Assembly: GCA_965649825.1 (NCBI GenBank)
Contig: OZ287718.1
Location: 62,001-126,000 of the forward strand
Length of the DNA: 64,000 nucleotides
Source of the DNA: Penicillus capitatus
Taxonomy: Eukaryota; Chlorophyta
Direction of reading: 5' to 3'
Every line of letters starts with the position of its first letter. Position 1 is the stretch's first letter. A program made the position numbers and the translations under genes. This document shows, piece by piece, positions 34,548-47,700 of this stretch. Below the pieces are notes generated by a model. It worked only from the letters and a program-made list of their open reading frames with translations. It was not told the DNA's origin and did not search any database.

Positions 34548-37500
34548 TTAGTAATCGAGATACTGTAACTCGGGAAACTGAAGCGTGTCGATGTCCGTTC
34601 CTGGTTCGGCTGAAGAGGTGGACGCCGCCGCCAGAACTGCTGCCCCAAAACTGGAACCTCCTGAGTATGGCATCATTTGAAATTTTGGCGCCTGAGCGCC
34701 GTAGACCAGATTGAGACATTTCTGAGTCTGCACGTGAATGCTCTTTCGCAATCTGTCGAACTTGATATAGAGGGATCCATCCACGCACACGATGACAGGA
34801 TCTGTGACGGTTGGCTTATCTCGGCGAACGTGTGCGATTGTTGCAGCTAGGCAGCATCCCAAGAGTATCGCCGCTCGATCGACCACGATTTCACACACTT
34901 TACGAATGTTACGGGTGTCTTCTGTTGTTGGCTCGATGTCTAGATCTGATCTCAGCATTGCTGAACTGGTCGACAGTCCAGGCGAACGATCAGAGCAGAT
35001 TTCGGAGACCATTTCAGCTGTCAGACTATGACGCTTCTTTAAATCGCCTAGTGCTCCGGGTTTGAGTATGGCAGTCTCGTCGCAAAGAGATATCAGGAGT
35101 AAACGACAGAGCTCACCGATGTTTTCTCCAGATACCATCTTCTCAAACAAGTAGCCACCTGAGCAACAAGAATGGATCTCTGATGCTTGGCCTCATGGTC
35201 TTACCTGGATGTTGACTGCTCGTGTCCAGATTCAGATCAATATCGGATGGAACAATGTGCTCAGATGCAAATGCGCCCCATTCAATATTGACAGCCGTGA
35301 GCACGTCACTTGGCAATCCTGGTACCCATTTGCGAATGTCTCTCACTTTCTCTACACAGGAAGCATTTGTCCCCGTTCCGACAACAACGCCGATCTCTGT
35401 TCTTGGATCAGCGTATCTGTGCAGACAGACATATATCAACTCGATCGATACTTTAAGCGGACCACCAGCAATGTTACCTTCCAGCACACAAGACACCCAC
35501 CGCGTCGTTGCAGACAATGTGAACATCGACATCCATATCCTGCTTCGTGAACGTATCTATCAGTCCAGTCAGTGTCATGAATCCACGCACAGTGAGAAAC
35601 TATACGATACCCCTCAGCAGTGTCACCACGTCTTGTCCAATCGCGTCGTCGTATGCATAACCCTACATCCCACAGCACATATTCAATTTTCATTTAGGAT
35701 GCAGACGAGATAAGAGTATAGCATTTTTGCCCATCTCTGTATTGAGAACAAATGATCAGAGACAAGGACAGAGACAGATGGATAGAGAATTACTGATGTT
35801 TGCATCATCACCATCACCATCACCGTCAGCATCATATCCATCACCGTTCTCACTATCACTGTCATGATCGATAGGCAGGTGTGTATGTTACAGCGTTTAA
35901 GATTTGACATAGTGCTCAAAAATACATCTGCCAAATGGCGGAATAAATGATTAGAGCTTTGCACATTGCGGTTATTTTTCAGGAACGTGATCATTCCCTC
36001 ACAACACTGTTTGTCATGGGATTGATGTCCGTTAGTGGTTTTCCTCATAATAATGACATAGGCGATATGACAAAAGGACCAATAGAAACAAGGACTTTGA
36101 TAAATAGAAGGAAATAGACAAACGCATCAGCCTTGAAACTTAAATAACATGGAGTGAGAGACTTTTGAAAGCACAGGTACGAACAGAGACCCCGAACAAA
36201 AAATCATTATCCACACACGTCAATGCGTTGTCCATGTCGATACTCTTCGCTCCTCCTCCATTAGACCTTTTTCACATTCAAGGCTGTTGTGAGACCCATC
36301 CATGCATACACACATACACTTCAAACGACCACCGCCCACCCCGCCACCCCATCCCACCGTCAACAACAACAAGAAACAGATAGACAGTCAAGCAGACCAC
36401 CAGCACAGATATACAGTTAGACAAAAACACAGCAGCACCAGGAAAACATCGATCATTCACGACAAAGGTGAGAGCAACAGAGAGAGATGTGTAAAGCCAG
36501 CCAGCCAGCCCACTGCTGTTTCAGGATTTGCGACAACCGACAGCACTCTGCAGAACAGCAATGGCTGCAAGCTCTTTCCGTGTTAGTCCTAATTCAGCGC
36601 CCGTCCCAAACTTCTCCAATGCGTATTGCACTTCGGGTTTGGATAACATCGTTTCCAGCGCCACGGCTGCGCGACGAGGTGTCGGTATCTGTGTCAATGC
36701 ATCCATCAGCAGTTTCAAATCTCTCTGCAGAATTTGATCGTTCTCTGTAACCTCAACTTCTGCCATCGACTCGTCAGAGGAAGGCGCCGAATTGTCTGAT
36801 AATTCCTCGCGTTTCCCAGAACCACTTTCGTATTCGTAATCTGACGACCGCACGCGTTTGGCCCTCGTCGAACTGCGAAGGCGTCTTCTCGACGGGTCGT
36901 CATCTCGGCGACGCCGTTCGTTCTGTCTCAAGCGACTGGCATTGTCGTCCGCTTGCAACCAGTCTGCTTTCTCGCCAGTCAGGGGATCGACGCCATCCCA
37001 TGCTTCGTTTCCAGTCTCGACGCGACCGCCCATGGCTGGATAGGTCTTCCTTGTGAAAGGGTACGCTTGGCGGTAGCGGAAAAAGAACTCGGCGTATTTC
37101 AAAGAGCCGATGCCTTGACGTCGTCGCAAATTATCGCCTCGTTGTTTCAATTGAAGTTTCTCGCGTTCAGTGAGCGGTTGTCGCAGTTCAGGGAGGGGCG
37201 GAACGGGAGGCAACGACTTGTCCTCCTCTTCCTCTTGTTTCACAGAAAACATAAACGAAAGATGAGGGGAGAAAGAACGTCGACGATTTTGTGACAAATC
37301 CGTCGTTGCGTTGCGCGTCACAATCAATGCAGAAAAGCGGCGCCACGTACACACACGAACACCGAAGCCACGATGTGACACAGAAAAAGCAGCACTCTGA
37401 CTCTCAAGGATGAAAAGACCGGACCGGCACCAAAATGCCAAAAATGCGAACGTATGTTGCGCCACAAGACGTCAGAACAGCAAACGACCCAAGAGCACTC

Positions 37501-38530
37501 CATCTAATACTTACGTGTCAATTAACATCATCAGCGACAATGAGGTCGGATAAAGACGTGCAAAAGGATGGTGATGATGATTATGGCGATGGCGATGGCG
37601 GTGCTAAGAGCGACCATCATGACAGTAATAGTAATGGTTGTATCCATTAATGATCGATTATATGGTTATCGGTGAGGAAAGGCGAGAAGAGGAGGCAAAG
37701 AGAAAGCGAAGCGAGAAATAGAGGGGACTACCTTTGTCGATCTTTGAAAGATGCCAACGTTGGGAGCCTCCATGTCCAAAGGAAAACTGAAGCAGAATCC
37801 CAAGTGCAGCTTGACGTCTTCGTAAGGTCTAAGCAAACATTGCACCAATCGGTGAGTCCATCAAGGGAAAATTGAGGAGGTGGAAGTGCCTTTGGTTCAT
37901 TTCCAAGAAGATCTTGAAAGACGCCACGATGAAATCGAAGAGATTTTGGACGGGTCCAATTTTTCGATTGGGAGGTATTTCGATTTCTCGTCTCTCGTGT
38001 GTGAGCACTTGGCTCTTTGAGTTGCCTAACTGACAATGCATGACACGAAGGTTCGTGCCTCCAACGTCAATTGCATAGAACTCTCCCTTTTCATCTCTGA
38101 GTGAAGCGACAGCAGAGGGTTTCTCAGTATGACGGAGAGTGTTGCGAGAGCCCACCCAGTTGGCAGCTTCGTCATCCATGAAGGCAGCATTTTCAATGAA
38201 GAACCATAGTTGGAATTTAGTCCCTTTCTCAGCTGCTCTTCAAAGTCTTTCGTGATGGCAATGGCCTTGTCATCGGAGATGGCAAAATCATCTCGCCTCT
38301 ACAAATGGACACATATGGTATTCAAGCACCGACGGCTACGAGAATCTAAACAAAGTACGCGGAAAAGTTCTGTTACGCACTTTGGTTAGACTGCGACTGC
38401 GACGTGCAGATTTCGACGGCCATTGCGAGATACATGCCTTCATGATGATAGCGCTCAGTCCGAAACCAGCAACGGCACTCGCAATTGCAAAGACGCGTTT
38501 GTTGCGTTCAGTTTCGACAACGTTTCCCAT
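34548..38530 (-). CDS. Plant-type hexokinase with N-terminal membrane anchor
   Basis: Seen: ATG 38530 (MGNVVETERNKRVFAIASAV) gives a short membrane anchor as in type B plant hexokinases. Then FYAIDVGGTNLRVMHCQLG (phosphate 1 loop), LGFCFSFPLD and a sugar-binding STKGYAYDDAIGQDVVTLL, DVHIVCNDAVGVLCAGRY (catalytic Asp), EIGVVVGTGTNASCVE (phosphate 2), NIEWGAF, FEKMVSGENIGELCRLLL and VCVDGSLYIKFDRLR (adenosine site). Known: phosphorylates glucose to glucose 6-phosphate; anchored forms sit on mitochondria or plastid envelopes. Odd: a 2069-nt intron (37731 down to 35663) splits the sugar-binding region and contains another gene; the usual NDTVG is NDAVG. All other introns are about 50-60 nt. All parts join in phase, so the enzyme should be functional. 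Confidence 0.9.
35800..35866. repeat. Imperfect trinucleotide (CAT/CAC) tract
   Basis: A run of CAT, CAC and related triplets (TCATCACCATCACCATCACC and on) inside the long hexokinase intron, not in any called exon. Confidence 0.7.
36521..37252 (-). CDS. Hypothetical protein nested in the hexokinase intron
   Basis: Seen: one frame from ATG 37252 (MFSVKQEEEEDKSLPPVPPL) to TGA at 36521, 243 aa, on the same strand as hexokinase. Frame remains open upstream to 37465. N-terminal Pro/Glu segment, then helical EREKLQLKQRGDNLRRRQGI, an aromatic patch (YAEFFFRYRQAYPFTRKTYP), an Arg/Asp/Ser-rich middle, and an ordered helical C-terminus (LQRDLKLLMDALTQIPTPRR, GLTRKELAAIAVLQSAVG). No known domain. Composition and the conserved-looking C-terminal helices suggest a real protein, perhaps nuclear, given the basic stretches. 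It is not part of hexokinase, since the flanking exons join perfectly without it. Confidence 0.68.
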   Translation of the reverse strand: MFSVKQEEEEDKSLPPVPPLPELRQPLTEREKLQLKQRGDNLRRRQGIGSLKYAEFFFRYRQAYPFTRKTYPAMGGRVETGNEAWDGVDPLTGEKADWLQADDNASRLRQNERRRRDDDPSRRRLRSSTRAKRVRSSDYEYESGSGKREELSDNSAPSSDESMAEVEVTENDQILQRDLKLLMDALTQIPTPRRAAVALETMLSKPEVQYALEKFGTGAELGLTRKELAAIAVLQSAVGCRKS

Positions 38531-38757
38531 TTCGTATATGGAGTGGGTCCAGTCAACAACGATGATCGTAGGGGCCCCGGCAGCTGATGCGAATGTCATG
38601 TCAAATTGTCGCCGGCCGTTGTGCGCATGGTCATCATTTGGAAACGATCGTACAACCAAAGACCTTGTGAATCTCTGTGCTGTTGACCTAAGACGACATC
38701 AAAAGTGTTGGGCGATCGAGAGACGACGGATACGCATTTGACATAGCGGAGGACATC
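38531..38757. promoter_or_regulatory. Divergent promoter region, hexokinase / dynein
   Basis: The 227 bp between two head-to-head start codons must carry both promoters. Frames crossing it from the hexokinase side lack a better ATG. No specific motif identified. Confidence 0.4.
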
Positions 38758-41700
38758 ATGGACGACAAGCGTCGTTGGATTGCTCAGAAAGTGCGTCTCT
38801 CTTCTTTGACGCGTCATGCTTCCATGTCGGCCATGCTGACTGACGTCTGCGAATGTTGAGAAGCGTCACTCATGCATTGTTTGTCTGTAGCTCACTGAGA
38901 ATTTTGCTATCTCCCTTGCTGACGCGGAGAAAGCGATCAGGTGCGTTGGTCCTATCGTACTGTTCCGTGTCTCACAGACTGCAGGCATTACGCCGGTGAG
39001 GTCGAGACTTTCCTATCGGCTGAGGAATCTTCCTTCCTATTGTGGCATCATCAAGTATGGCGACGCGTTCGTGGCCATTTCTATTTTAGTACATTCTCGC
39101 ATGCAGTGTCCACTTGAGCGCGACGCCGTCGGAAACTGGGTCGAGTCTGATAGCTTGCCTCAGCTGATGCTCTACGACGCGCAGGCAACGCCGTCTTTAC
39201 TTTGTTCTCTGTGTGCAACGGGTTCTTCCAGAACGAGATGCCATTGACGAAGAACGCGGTTTACTTTTTAAAAACGGGCATCAAAGCACAGGGTCAGAAG
39301 ACGAATGAATACGAGATGTATAGTGGTCAAGTCTCTTTAAGCGTGTTGCCTCGTCTCAAGGATGTCCTCCGCGACTGTTACAATCCCGTTATTCAAGTTA
39401 AACCACTTCTCTGTCGGAGCTGTGTTCATGGCGTATGTGACACACAGTCGCGCAAGTGGGGAAAGGAAGAGACGCATGAAACGTCTGCCTTTCTGAGAAG
39501 TCTAGCCGATTTGTCAAGCACGCTTTGTGACGCTTCGGCGAGCTTAACAGTGAACAGCGAAAAAGAGCCCGTTCATTCAAAGTCGGTGATTTTCCGTTTT
39601 GTTTAGGTCGAAGTAGATTTAACGCTACCGGCCAATGAGATCTGTCAAAAAGCACACGGCGCGTCACAGTCGGGTCTGACGGCAGAAATCGATCCAGAAG
39701 TGATCAAGAATTGCGAGGACTGTCTCCAGTCATGGTGCAAAAAGATCGAGAGCATACTACACGTAACATGATACGATTCAAAGATGATTGATTCATAAGC
39801 TCTTCCTTTGGATAGGAGGTGGATGAACTCGAAAACGTCTCCGACGAATGTGGCCCATATACAGAGCTCGAGTTCTGGCGAAGGCGAATGTCAAAACTCA
39901 GCACTCTGACAGGCTGTCTTGAACAAGAGCCTTACAGATCCATCATTGGCGTGGCGCAACAAGGGAGATCATCATCTCTGAAAAGATGGAAGAATAACAC
40001 TGCCAAGGTATAGGCCGCAAAGCATGAGTTTTCCAGTCAGGTAAGTGGTATAGATCGAGGAAGCCTGCGATGAAATGAATGACAATATGATGTACCTGTC
40101 TACGTTGAGTAAAGCATTGGAGCCAATGTATTACCATACGCCAGAGGAGGTGAAGAAGTCGCTTCCTGGATTGCTCAAGAGTCTGAGCATTATGCATGAT
40201 GTCGCTAAGTACTATGGGAGTCGTGATCGCATGACAGTGTTCCTGAGAAAAGTGACCAACCAGATCATCAAGAACTGCATCGACAGTATTACAAGCAAAG
40301 GCAAATTTTGGAACCAGAACAGAGCAGAACTGATACAGCAATTACAAGTGAGAGCTTCGTTGTCACAGCTGCATCTCGATGACGGGAATTGCCGACAGAT
40401 ATGCTGTTCGGTTTGTGCTTCTTATGAAGAGCAGTATCAGATTCTTAAGGACGAGCAACAGGCGCATTCGCAAAAGCCTTTCGAATTCGACGAACACACC
40501 ATTTTCCTTCGGCTGCGTCTGTTTTCAAAGAGAATGAAAAAGCTGTGCTCTATGTTGACAACTGTGGATCAGTTCTCGAATCTCTCTATGCAAACCCACA
40601 TCGATGGATTGGAAGAGATCGTGAAGAATTTCGATGGTGTCGTGGACGACATTCGCCGAAAACCATACGACTTGCTGGACTTCTCAAACACACAATTCGA
40701 TCGAGACTACATGGAGTTTAATGTAAACATCCATGAGCTGGAAATAGAAATCCAGGTGTGAATTCCTTGCTTTCAGAGAAATCCAAAGTGACGGATAGAG
40801 ATGACTGGCTGTAGGGATTCATCGACACTTGTTTTGAGAACGTTCCTTCGACGGAATACGCACTGAACCTTCTGCAGCAGTTTCAGTTGATACTCCAGCG
40901 GGATTCCTTTCGGGAGACCCTAAATGCCAAGTATCTGGTGATATTTCAGAACTATGGAAAAGATGTGGACTTCGTCCAACAGCTCTACGAGAGCAAAAAG
41001 AACGGACCACCACTGCCACGCAATGCGCCTCTTGTGGCAGGTGACGACGCTCATCCTGATTCCTCCTCAAAGCGAAACAAACGGACATAGGGAATATCAT
41101 GTGGGCCCGGCAGCTGTTGAGAAAGATCGAGAAGCCCATGGAGCGATTCTCGCATGTCGATTGCTTGATGAACAACAAGGAATGCAAGAAGATCATCAAG
41201 ACATACAACAGAGTATGTCAGCAGAACTGCCATCTAGTGGATGATCACTCCCCTTTGACGGCATAGACGGCGAGAGCATTGGTGGAATTCGAGGAGCTCT
41301 GGATCCAAACATGGAAAGAGAACATTGAAGGTTCTAAGTCGAGGATCTATGATCCATTAATTGTTCACCATCCGAGCAAGAATCAGTTGCTTGTGAATTT
41401 CCATATGGATCTCTTGCAACTTATGAGAGAAACACGATACTTGCAAACACTGGGAATCCAAGTCCCACAATCAGCCATCGACGTCGCACTTCAAGTCGTT
41501 CATTGGTTCATCTGAAAGAGATGATGCAGCCGGGGATGATTCGCAGGAGGATATCTTAAAAGGGTTCTTTCGAAGACTCACACTCAGTATAAAGAAATAC
41601 AATCACATTATGGCTCAGATAAAACCCATTGTGAAGCCATTGCTGAAGCATCACATTGAAGAAATGGAGGATCGGATCGGTCCCGGAATGGAAGATCTGT

Positions 41701-44700
41701 GCTGGGCATCTCTCGGAATTGAATCCTATATTCAGAACATGGAGAAGGGTAGGTGCTTGCTGTACACCATACAAAGAGGATGCCACAATGCTTGTCTCGC
41801 GTACAGGTCTCAAGAGCATTGGTGATCTGGTAAATCAAGTCAATGATTTGTTGGAGAATCGCATTGAGATGAACATTCAAGCAATCACTCGTAGTTCCTT
41901 CGTTGATTTACCAGAAGAGAGGTTCGTCGTCGTCATCATCTAAGGAAATAGACAAGACACATTCCGCGAAACCTGTCCAGGTCTTTTGGATACGATGAGT
42001 TCATGACAGTGCAGCTGTCTTGCATCTCAAAACAAACCGAGAGTATTGCCATTCGGAATATCGAGATTCAGCGTGCTCTAGATGATGTTATTGCGCTTAT
42101 CGCTCATCATCGTCCAGGAGACAAGGATGCAGCCTTCATAGAAATGAACAATGAGAATTGCATGATGTTCAAGAAATACTACTGCAAGGTTGTATACAAG
42201 GCCATTTTGGCAGCAACAAAAAAGAGCTTCGAGTCTCTAAAGAGACGTCTGGCGACAACAACAACTTCATCCTTCTTCGCATTGGATCAGCCATTCTTCA
42301 ATGTTGGCATCGAACTCAAAGTGATGGTAGATCTGTCGATGGATACAGTGTCCAGAGTTTGTGTTCCTTAGATACCTAATGTGACGCTAAGTCCAAGTCT
42401 AGAAGACATTCAGAAACTGATCAATCAGACAGGAAAGGCTATTCTGGGTGCTTCAAAGAGAATCAGTTCTTGGGAGATTTATGGAGAGAAGACGACCGAC
42501 TTCTATTCGATGATCGTTGATGACAAAGAGATTGTGAAGTCCATTTTGCTTTTGACAGGTTTTCTTATGCTCCACTGAGGTGTCTCATCATGATGGATGT
42601 TAGGCAGCGTTGAGTCTGTCAAGCAGAAAGCTCTTCAGTACATAACCAGATTTGACAAGTACACGTTCCTCTGGAAACAGAATTTGCAGGAAGCTTATCA
42701 AGCTTTCATGGAGACGAATCCTAGTCTTGAGGATTTTGAAGCTGAGCTGCAGAAATACATGGCCATTCAAAATGAAGTCGATGGACTGCAAGATACACAC
42801 AGTCTGGGATCCCTCTGCTTAGAAACCCAACCACTGAAGCATTCTCTCAAGAGCGAAGCTGCATCATGGAAAGCTCGATTTTCAAAGAATCTACACGAAA
42901 AAGGTGAAGAAGATCTGAAAAATCTCGACAGCTACATCAGAGACATGACTCAGAAGCTCAACAGAAAGGCATCACTCTTTTTCTCGATAGACGTCACTGA
43001 TGACACAGTTGTGCAGATTGATGATTTAGAGGATGTAAGAAGTCTGGTCGGATTTCTGAAGGAGATTCGTAGGAAAGAAGCAGATATAGAGAACATCATC
43101 AGTCCAATAGAAGAGATGTATGCCCTGTTGATGAAATACGAAGTTCCTGTGCCCAAAGAGGAGACGGATCTCGTCAGTGACTTGCCATACAGCTGGAAGA
43201 AGCTCATCAAACTCTCCACAGAAGTTTCAGATAGACTCTCGGATCTGCAAGTCGGATTTAAGAGAGAGCTTATCAAAGAGGTCAAAGCTTTTGTGGGAGA
43301 TGTGGTTTCCTTCCGACAGGATTGGGAGGAGAATGGTCCGATGGTGGCTGGTCTGGATCCCATGGAAGCTGTGGATCGCCTTAAGAAATTTCAGCAGATG
43401 TTCGAGGTGCGCAAGCGCAAATGGGAAGCATACAGTTCAGGGGAGGAGCTTTTTGGACTGTCTGTTACTCAATACCCTGAGTTGGAAACCACGGAAAAGG
43501 AAGTCCAGATGCTGGATCGACTCTACAGCCTCTATGTCACCGTGATTTCGACGATTAAGGGATATGGCGACTATTTCTGGGTGGATGTTGTGGAGCAGGT
43601 GGATTCCATGGCCGAACAGGTGTATTTAACCAGATGGCATACGATCCTTGCTAATGGTTGGATAAACAGGTGAATGGGTATCAGGCGCAGTGCAAGAAAC
43701 TACCAAAGGCATTGAGAGAGTGGCCTGCATATCTGGATTGTCGCAAAACCATCGATGACTTTCTAGACATGCTGCCGCTTTTCCAGGCACTGGCACATAA
43801 ATCTATGCGAGAACGACATTGGAAAGAAGTGATGTCGATTACAGGTGAACTCAGCTTCATAGCACAGTACAGAGCACTGGACAAATGTGTATGCATGTGT
43901 GTAGGCCGGGAGCTAAACTTGGCCGAAGACACTTTTAAACTCCAGCACCTCCTTGACTGCAAAATTCTCGACTTTAGGGATGAGCTCGAGGAACTAACAT
44001 CCGCAGCTGTGAAGGAAGAACAGATAGAGCTCAAACTGAAAGCCATTGACTCTGAGTGGGCAGATCTCTGTTTGGTGTTCAGCGAGTACAAGACAAGAGG
44101 GCCTGTAATTCTCAAATCTGCCGAAACAGCTGAGCTTATTGAGAAGCTTGAGGATTCTCAAATGACATTGGGGTCTATGGCAACGAATCGATACAGTGCT
44201 CCTTTCCGTGAAGAAGTACAGGATTGGGTGGTTAAGCTTTCGACGGTCTCAGAAATCATCGAGCAGTGGATGATGGTCCAAAACATGTGGATGTACATGG
44301 AAGCTGTCTTCTCTGGCGGCGATATCGTGAAGCAACTCCCACAGGAGGCAAAACGATTTCAGAACATTGACAAAAACTTCATGAAGGTGGTAACGAATGC
44401 CCTGGAGACAGCAAATGTGGTGAATGCATGTTACGGAAATGAGATGATGAAAACAATGCTCTCGCATTTGCTTGAGCAGCTGGAGCTCTGCCAGAAATCA
44501 CTCTCGGCCTATTTGGAAACGAAGAGGGCAGAATTCCCACGCTTCTATTTCGTATCGGATCCAACGCTTCTGGAGATTCTCTCTTTGGGATCCGATCCGC
44601 CGTCTGTCGTGCCGCATTTTCAATCTGGATTGTTTGATTCTCTGACGGATGTCACTTTCGATAAGAATGATAAGTCCCGAATGCTCGAGATGTTCAGCCA

Positions 44701-47700
44701 ACAAGGAGAGAAGGTGGAATTTGAGGCACCGGTGGAAGCCAAGGGCAACATCGAAGTTTGGCTCCAGAAATTAGTCGATGGCATGCAAAACACGGTGAAA
44801 TCGATTATCAAGGCTGCAGCCAGAAACGTCAATGTGCGTGCGATCTTGGACATGCATAAATTGGCCTTGTTTGATAATTGCGTGCTGCACACAGGAGATG
44901 GAACTCGAGTCCTTCATATTTGGACACCCTGCACAAGTTTCCTTGCTCGGCATTCAGTTTCAGTGGACAGCAGACACGCAAGAAGCACTCACACGGGCCA
45001 AGACAGATAAATCTATTTTAAATAAGACAATGAAGAAAACCGAGGCCATTCTTAAAGACATGGTCATGATCACCGTCAAGTCAGATCTCACAAAGATTCA
45101 GCGAACCAATTTAGAAACCTGCATCACTGTACACATGCATCAGAAAGAGTCGACAGAGGATCTGGTTAAGAAGAAGATCAAGGATCCTACAGACTTTGAG
45201 TGGTTAAAGCAATGCCGGTTCTATTGGAGAGAGGAGAAGAACACAGTGATCATCTCGATCTGCGATGTCGACTTTGAATACTCGTTTGAGTATCTGGGTG
45301 TCAAGGAGCGATTGGTGATCACCCCACTGACAGATATCTGTTACATCACACTCTCCCAAGCTTTGGGAATGTTCCTTGGCGGTGCCCCTGCTGGTCCTGC
45401 TGGAACAGGCAAGACAGAAACGACCAAAGATTTGGGGAACACGCTTGGAAAATATGTCGTCGTGTTCAACTGCTCAGATCAGATGGACTACAAAGGCATG
45501 GGCAAAATCTACAAGGGCTTGGCACAATCGGGTCTGTGGGGCTGCTTTGACGAATTCAACAGAATCAATCTGGACGTCTTGTCTGTCTGTGCACAACAAG
45601 TCTACTGTGTTCTATCAGCGATCCGAGAAAGAAAAAAGTCTTTTGTCTTCACGGATGGTACGACTGTCTCTTTGGATCCAAGAGTAGGATTCTTCATCAC
45701 GATGAATCCTGGTTATGCTGGAAGACAGGAGTTGCCGGAGAATCTGAAAGCTTTGTTCAGAGGTGTGACCATGATGGTGCCGAATCGTCAGATAATTATG
45801 AAAGTCAAACTGGCGGCCTGCGGATATCAAGAGAATGATATTCTGTCTAAGAAATTCTTCGTGCTGTATGGACTCTGCGAACAGCAGTTGTCGAAACAGC
45901 CGCATTATGATTTTGGTCTACGGAATATCCTCTCCGTTTTGCGAACGGCTGGTGCTTCCAAGAGAGCAAATCCTGACAAGTCTGAGGTCTATCTCATGAT
46001 GCGAACACTCAGAGACATGAACATGTCGAAATTCGTGGCCGAAGATGTCCCTTTGTTTCTGTCCTTGATCGACGACCTCTTTCCTGGGCTCAAAGCAGAT
46101 AGAGCACAGTTTCCCGATATCGAGACCGCTTTGAGAAAGGCGGTGGAAGAAAGAGGCCTTCAGCAGCACCAGACATGGATCAATAAGTGCATTCAGCTCT
46201 ACGAAACGTTCCTGGTCAGACACGGAATCATGCTGGTGGGTCCAAGCGGAGGAGGAAAATCGACGATTCAGGAATGCCTTGCTGCTGCTTTAACAGCACT
46301 GGGAAACAAACATGTGATCTGGAGAATGAATCCCAAAGCGATCACAGCTCCGCAGATGTTTGGCAAAATGGATGCCACCACTGGGGATTGGACAGATGGC
46401 ATCTTCTCGGTTCTGTGGCGAAGAGCCGCCAAAAACAAAAACCAAAGCACATGGATTGTCCTGGATGGTCCTGTCGATGCCATATGGATCGAGAATCTAA
46501 ACACAGTCCTGGACGACAACAAAGTGTTGACACTTGCCAACGGTGATCGTATTCTGATGACATCTGCTATGAAAGCCATGTTCGAGCCCGAGAATCTTGC
46601 GAATGCTTCGCCTGCCACCGTGTCACGAGCAGGGATTATTTATGTCTCAGATTCAGAGTTGGGATGGGAGCCAGTTGTGGCGTCCTGGATCCAGAAGAGA
46701 AAAGATCCAGAGAAAGCGATTCTTCCTGGACTGTTCAAGCTCTACGTTCAACCTCTCTTGGACTTTGTTCGACTGAACTTGCGTCCTGTTGTCTACAACG
46801 AACACGTCTGCCAAGTGGGCACACTACTCAAACTCCTCGAAGGAATGCTGATGCCACATGATAACCTCAAAGAGGATCAGTACGAACGCATTTTTCTCTA
46901 TTGTTTGGTGTGGTCCTTGGGTGGACTGCTGGATGGAGAGGATCGATCTGTTTTCAGTGGAGAGCTTACGAAGATGGCCACCAAGAAGCTCCCTTCTCTA
47001 CAGAACACAGAAACAGTATATGAGTATTCGGTTGATGAGACAACGCTGGAATGGACGCATTGGAGATCTTATGTGCCTGTCTGGACCTATCCAAAGGGAG
47101 AAGAGAAGCCGAAATTTGCTCAGCTCGTGATCCCGACCCTGGATTCAGTTCGCTTTGAGAAACTCCTTTCGTTAATATATTCCGTCAATGGAGCCTCGTT
47201 GTTAGTTGGAAGCCCTGGAACGGCGAAGACGTCCACAATCAATCAATTTCTGTCAAAGTTCAACGCAGAACAGACGGTGTCGAAGACAGTGACATTCTCT
47301 TCTCTCACCACTCCACAGATTTTTCAGACGACGATCGAGGGATCCGTTGAAAAACGACAGGGTCGTACATATGGTCCACCGGGTGGAAAATCCATGTGCG
47401 TCTTCATCGATGATCTATCGATGCCTGCGGTAAACGAATGGGGAGATCAAGTCACGAACGAAATCGTCCGACAGCTCTTGGAGCAGGGAGGGATGTACAG
47501 TTTGGAAAAACCGATTGGAGACATGAAACACATCACGGAAACAAAATACATCGCTGCCATGAATCATCCAGGGGGCGGAAAGAATGATATCCCCAACAGG
47601 CTGAAGCGTCAGTTTGCCCTTTTTAACGTTCCTTTGCCATCTGTGGCTGCCATTAACAACATCTTTGGAGCGCTGGTGGCAGGACGTTTCTGTGCGGAAG

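Larger units (their letters stand above)
35663..37731 (-). other. 2069-nt hexokinase intron
   Basis: Donor CAAAG/GTAGTC at 37732/37731 and acceptor GATGTAG/GGTTAT at 35663/35662 join STK to GYAYDDAIGQDVV in phase 0 with the hexokinase family pattern unbroken. It is about forty times the usual intron length here and holds the 36521-37252 gene plus low-complexity flanks. Confidence 0.82.
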
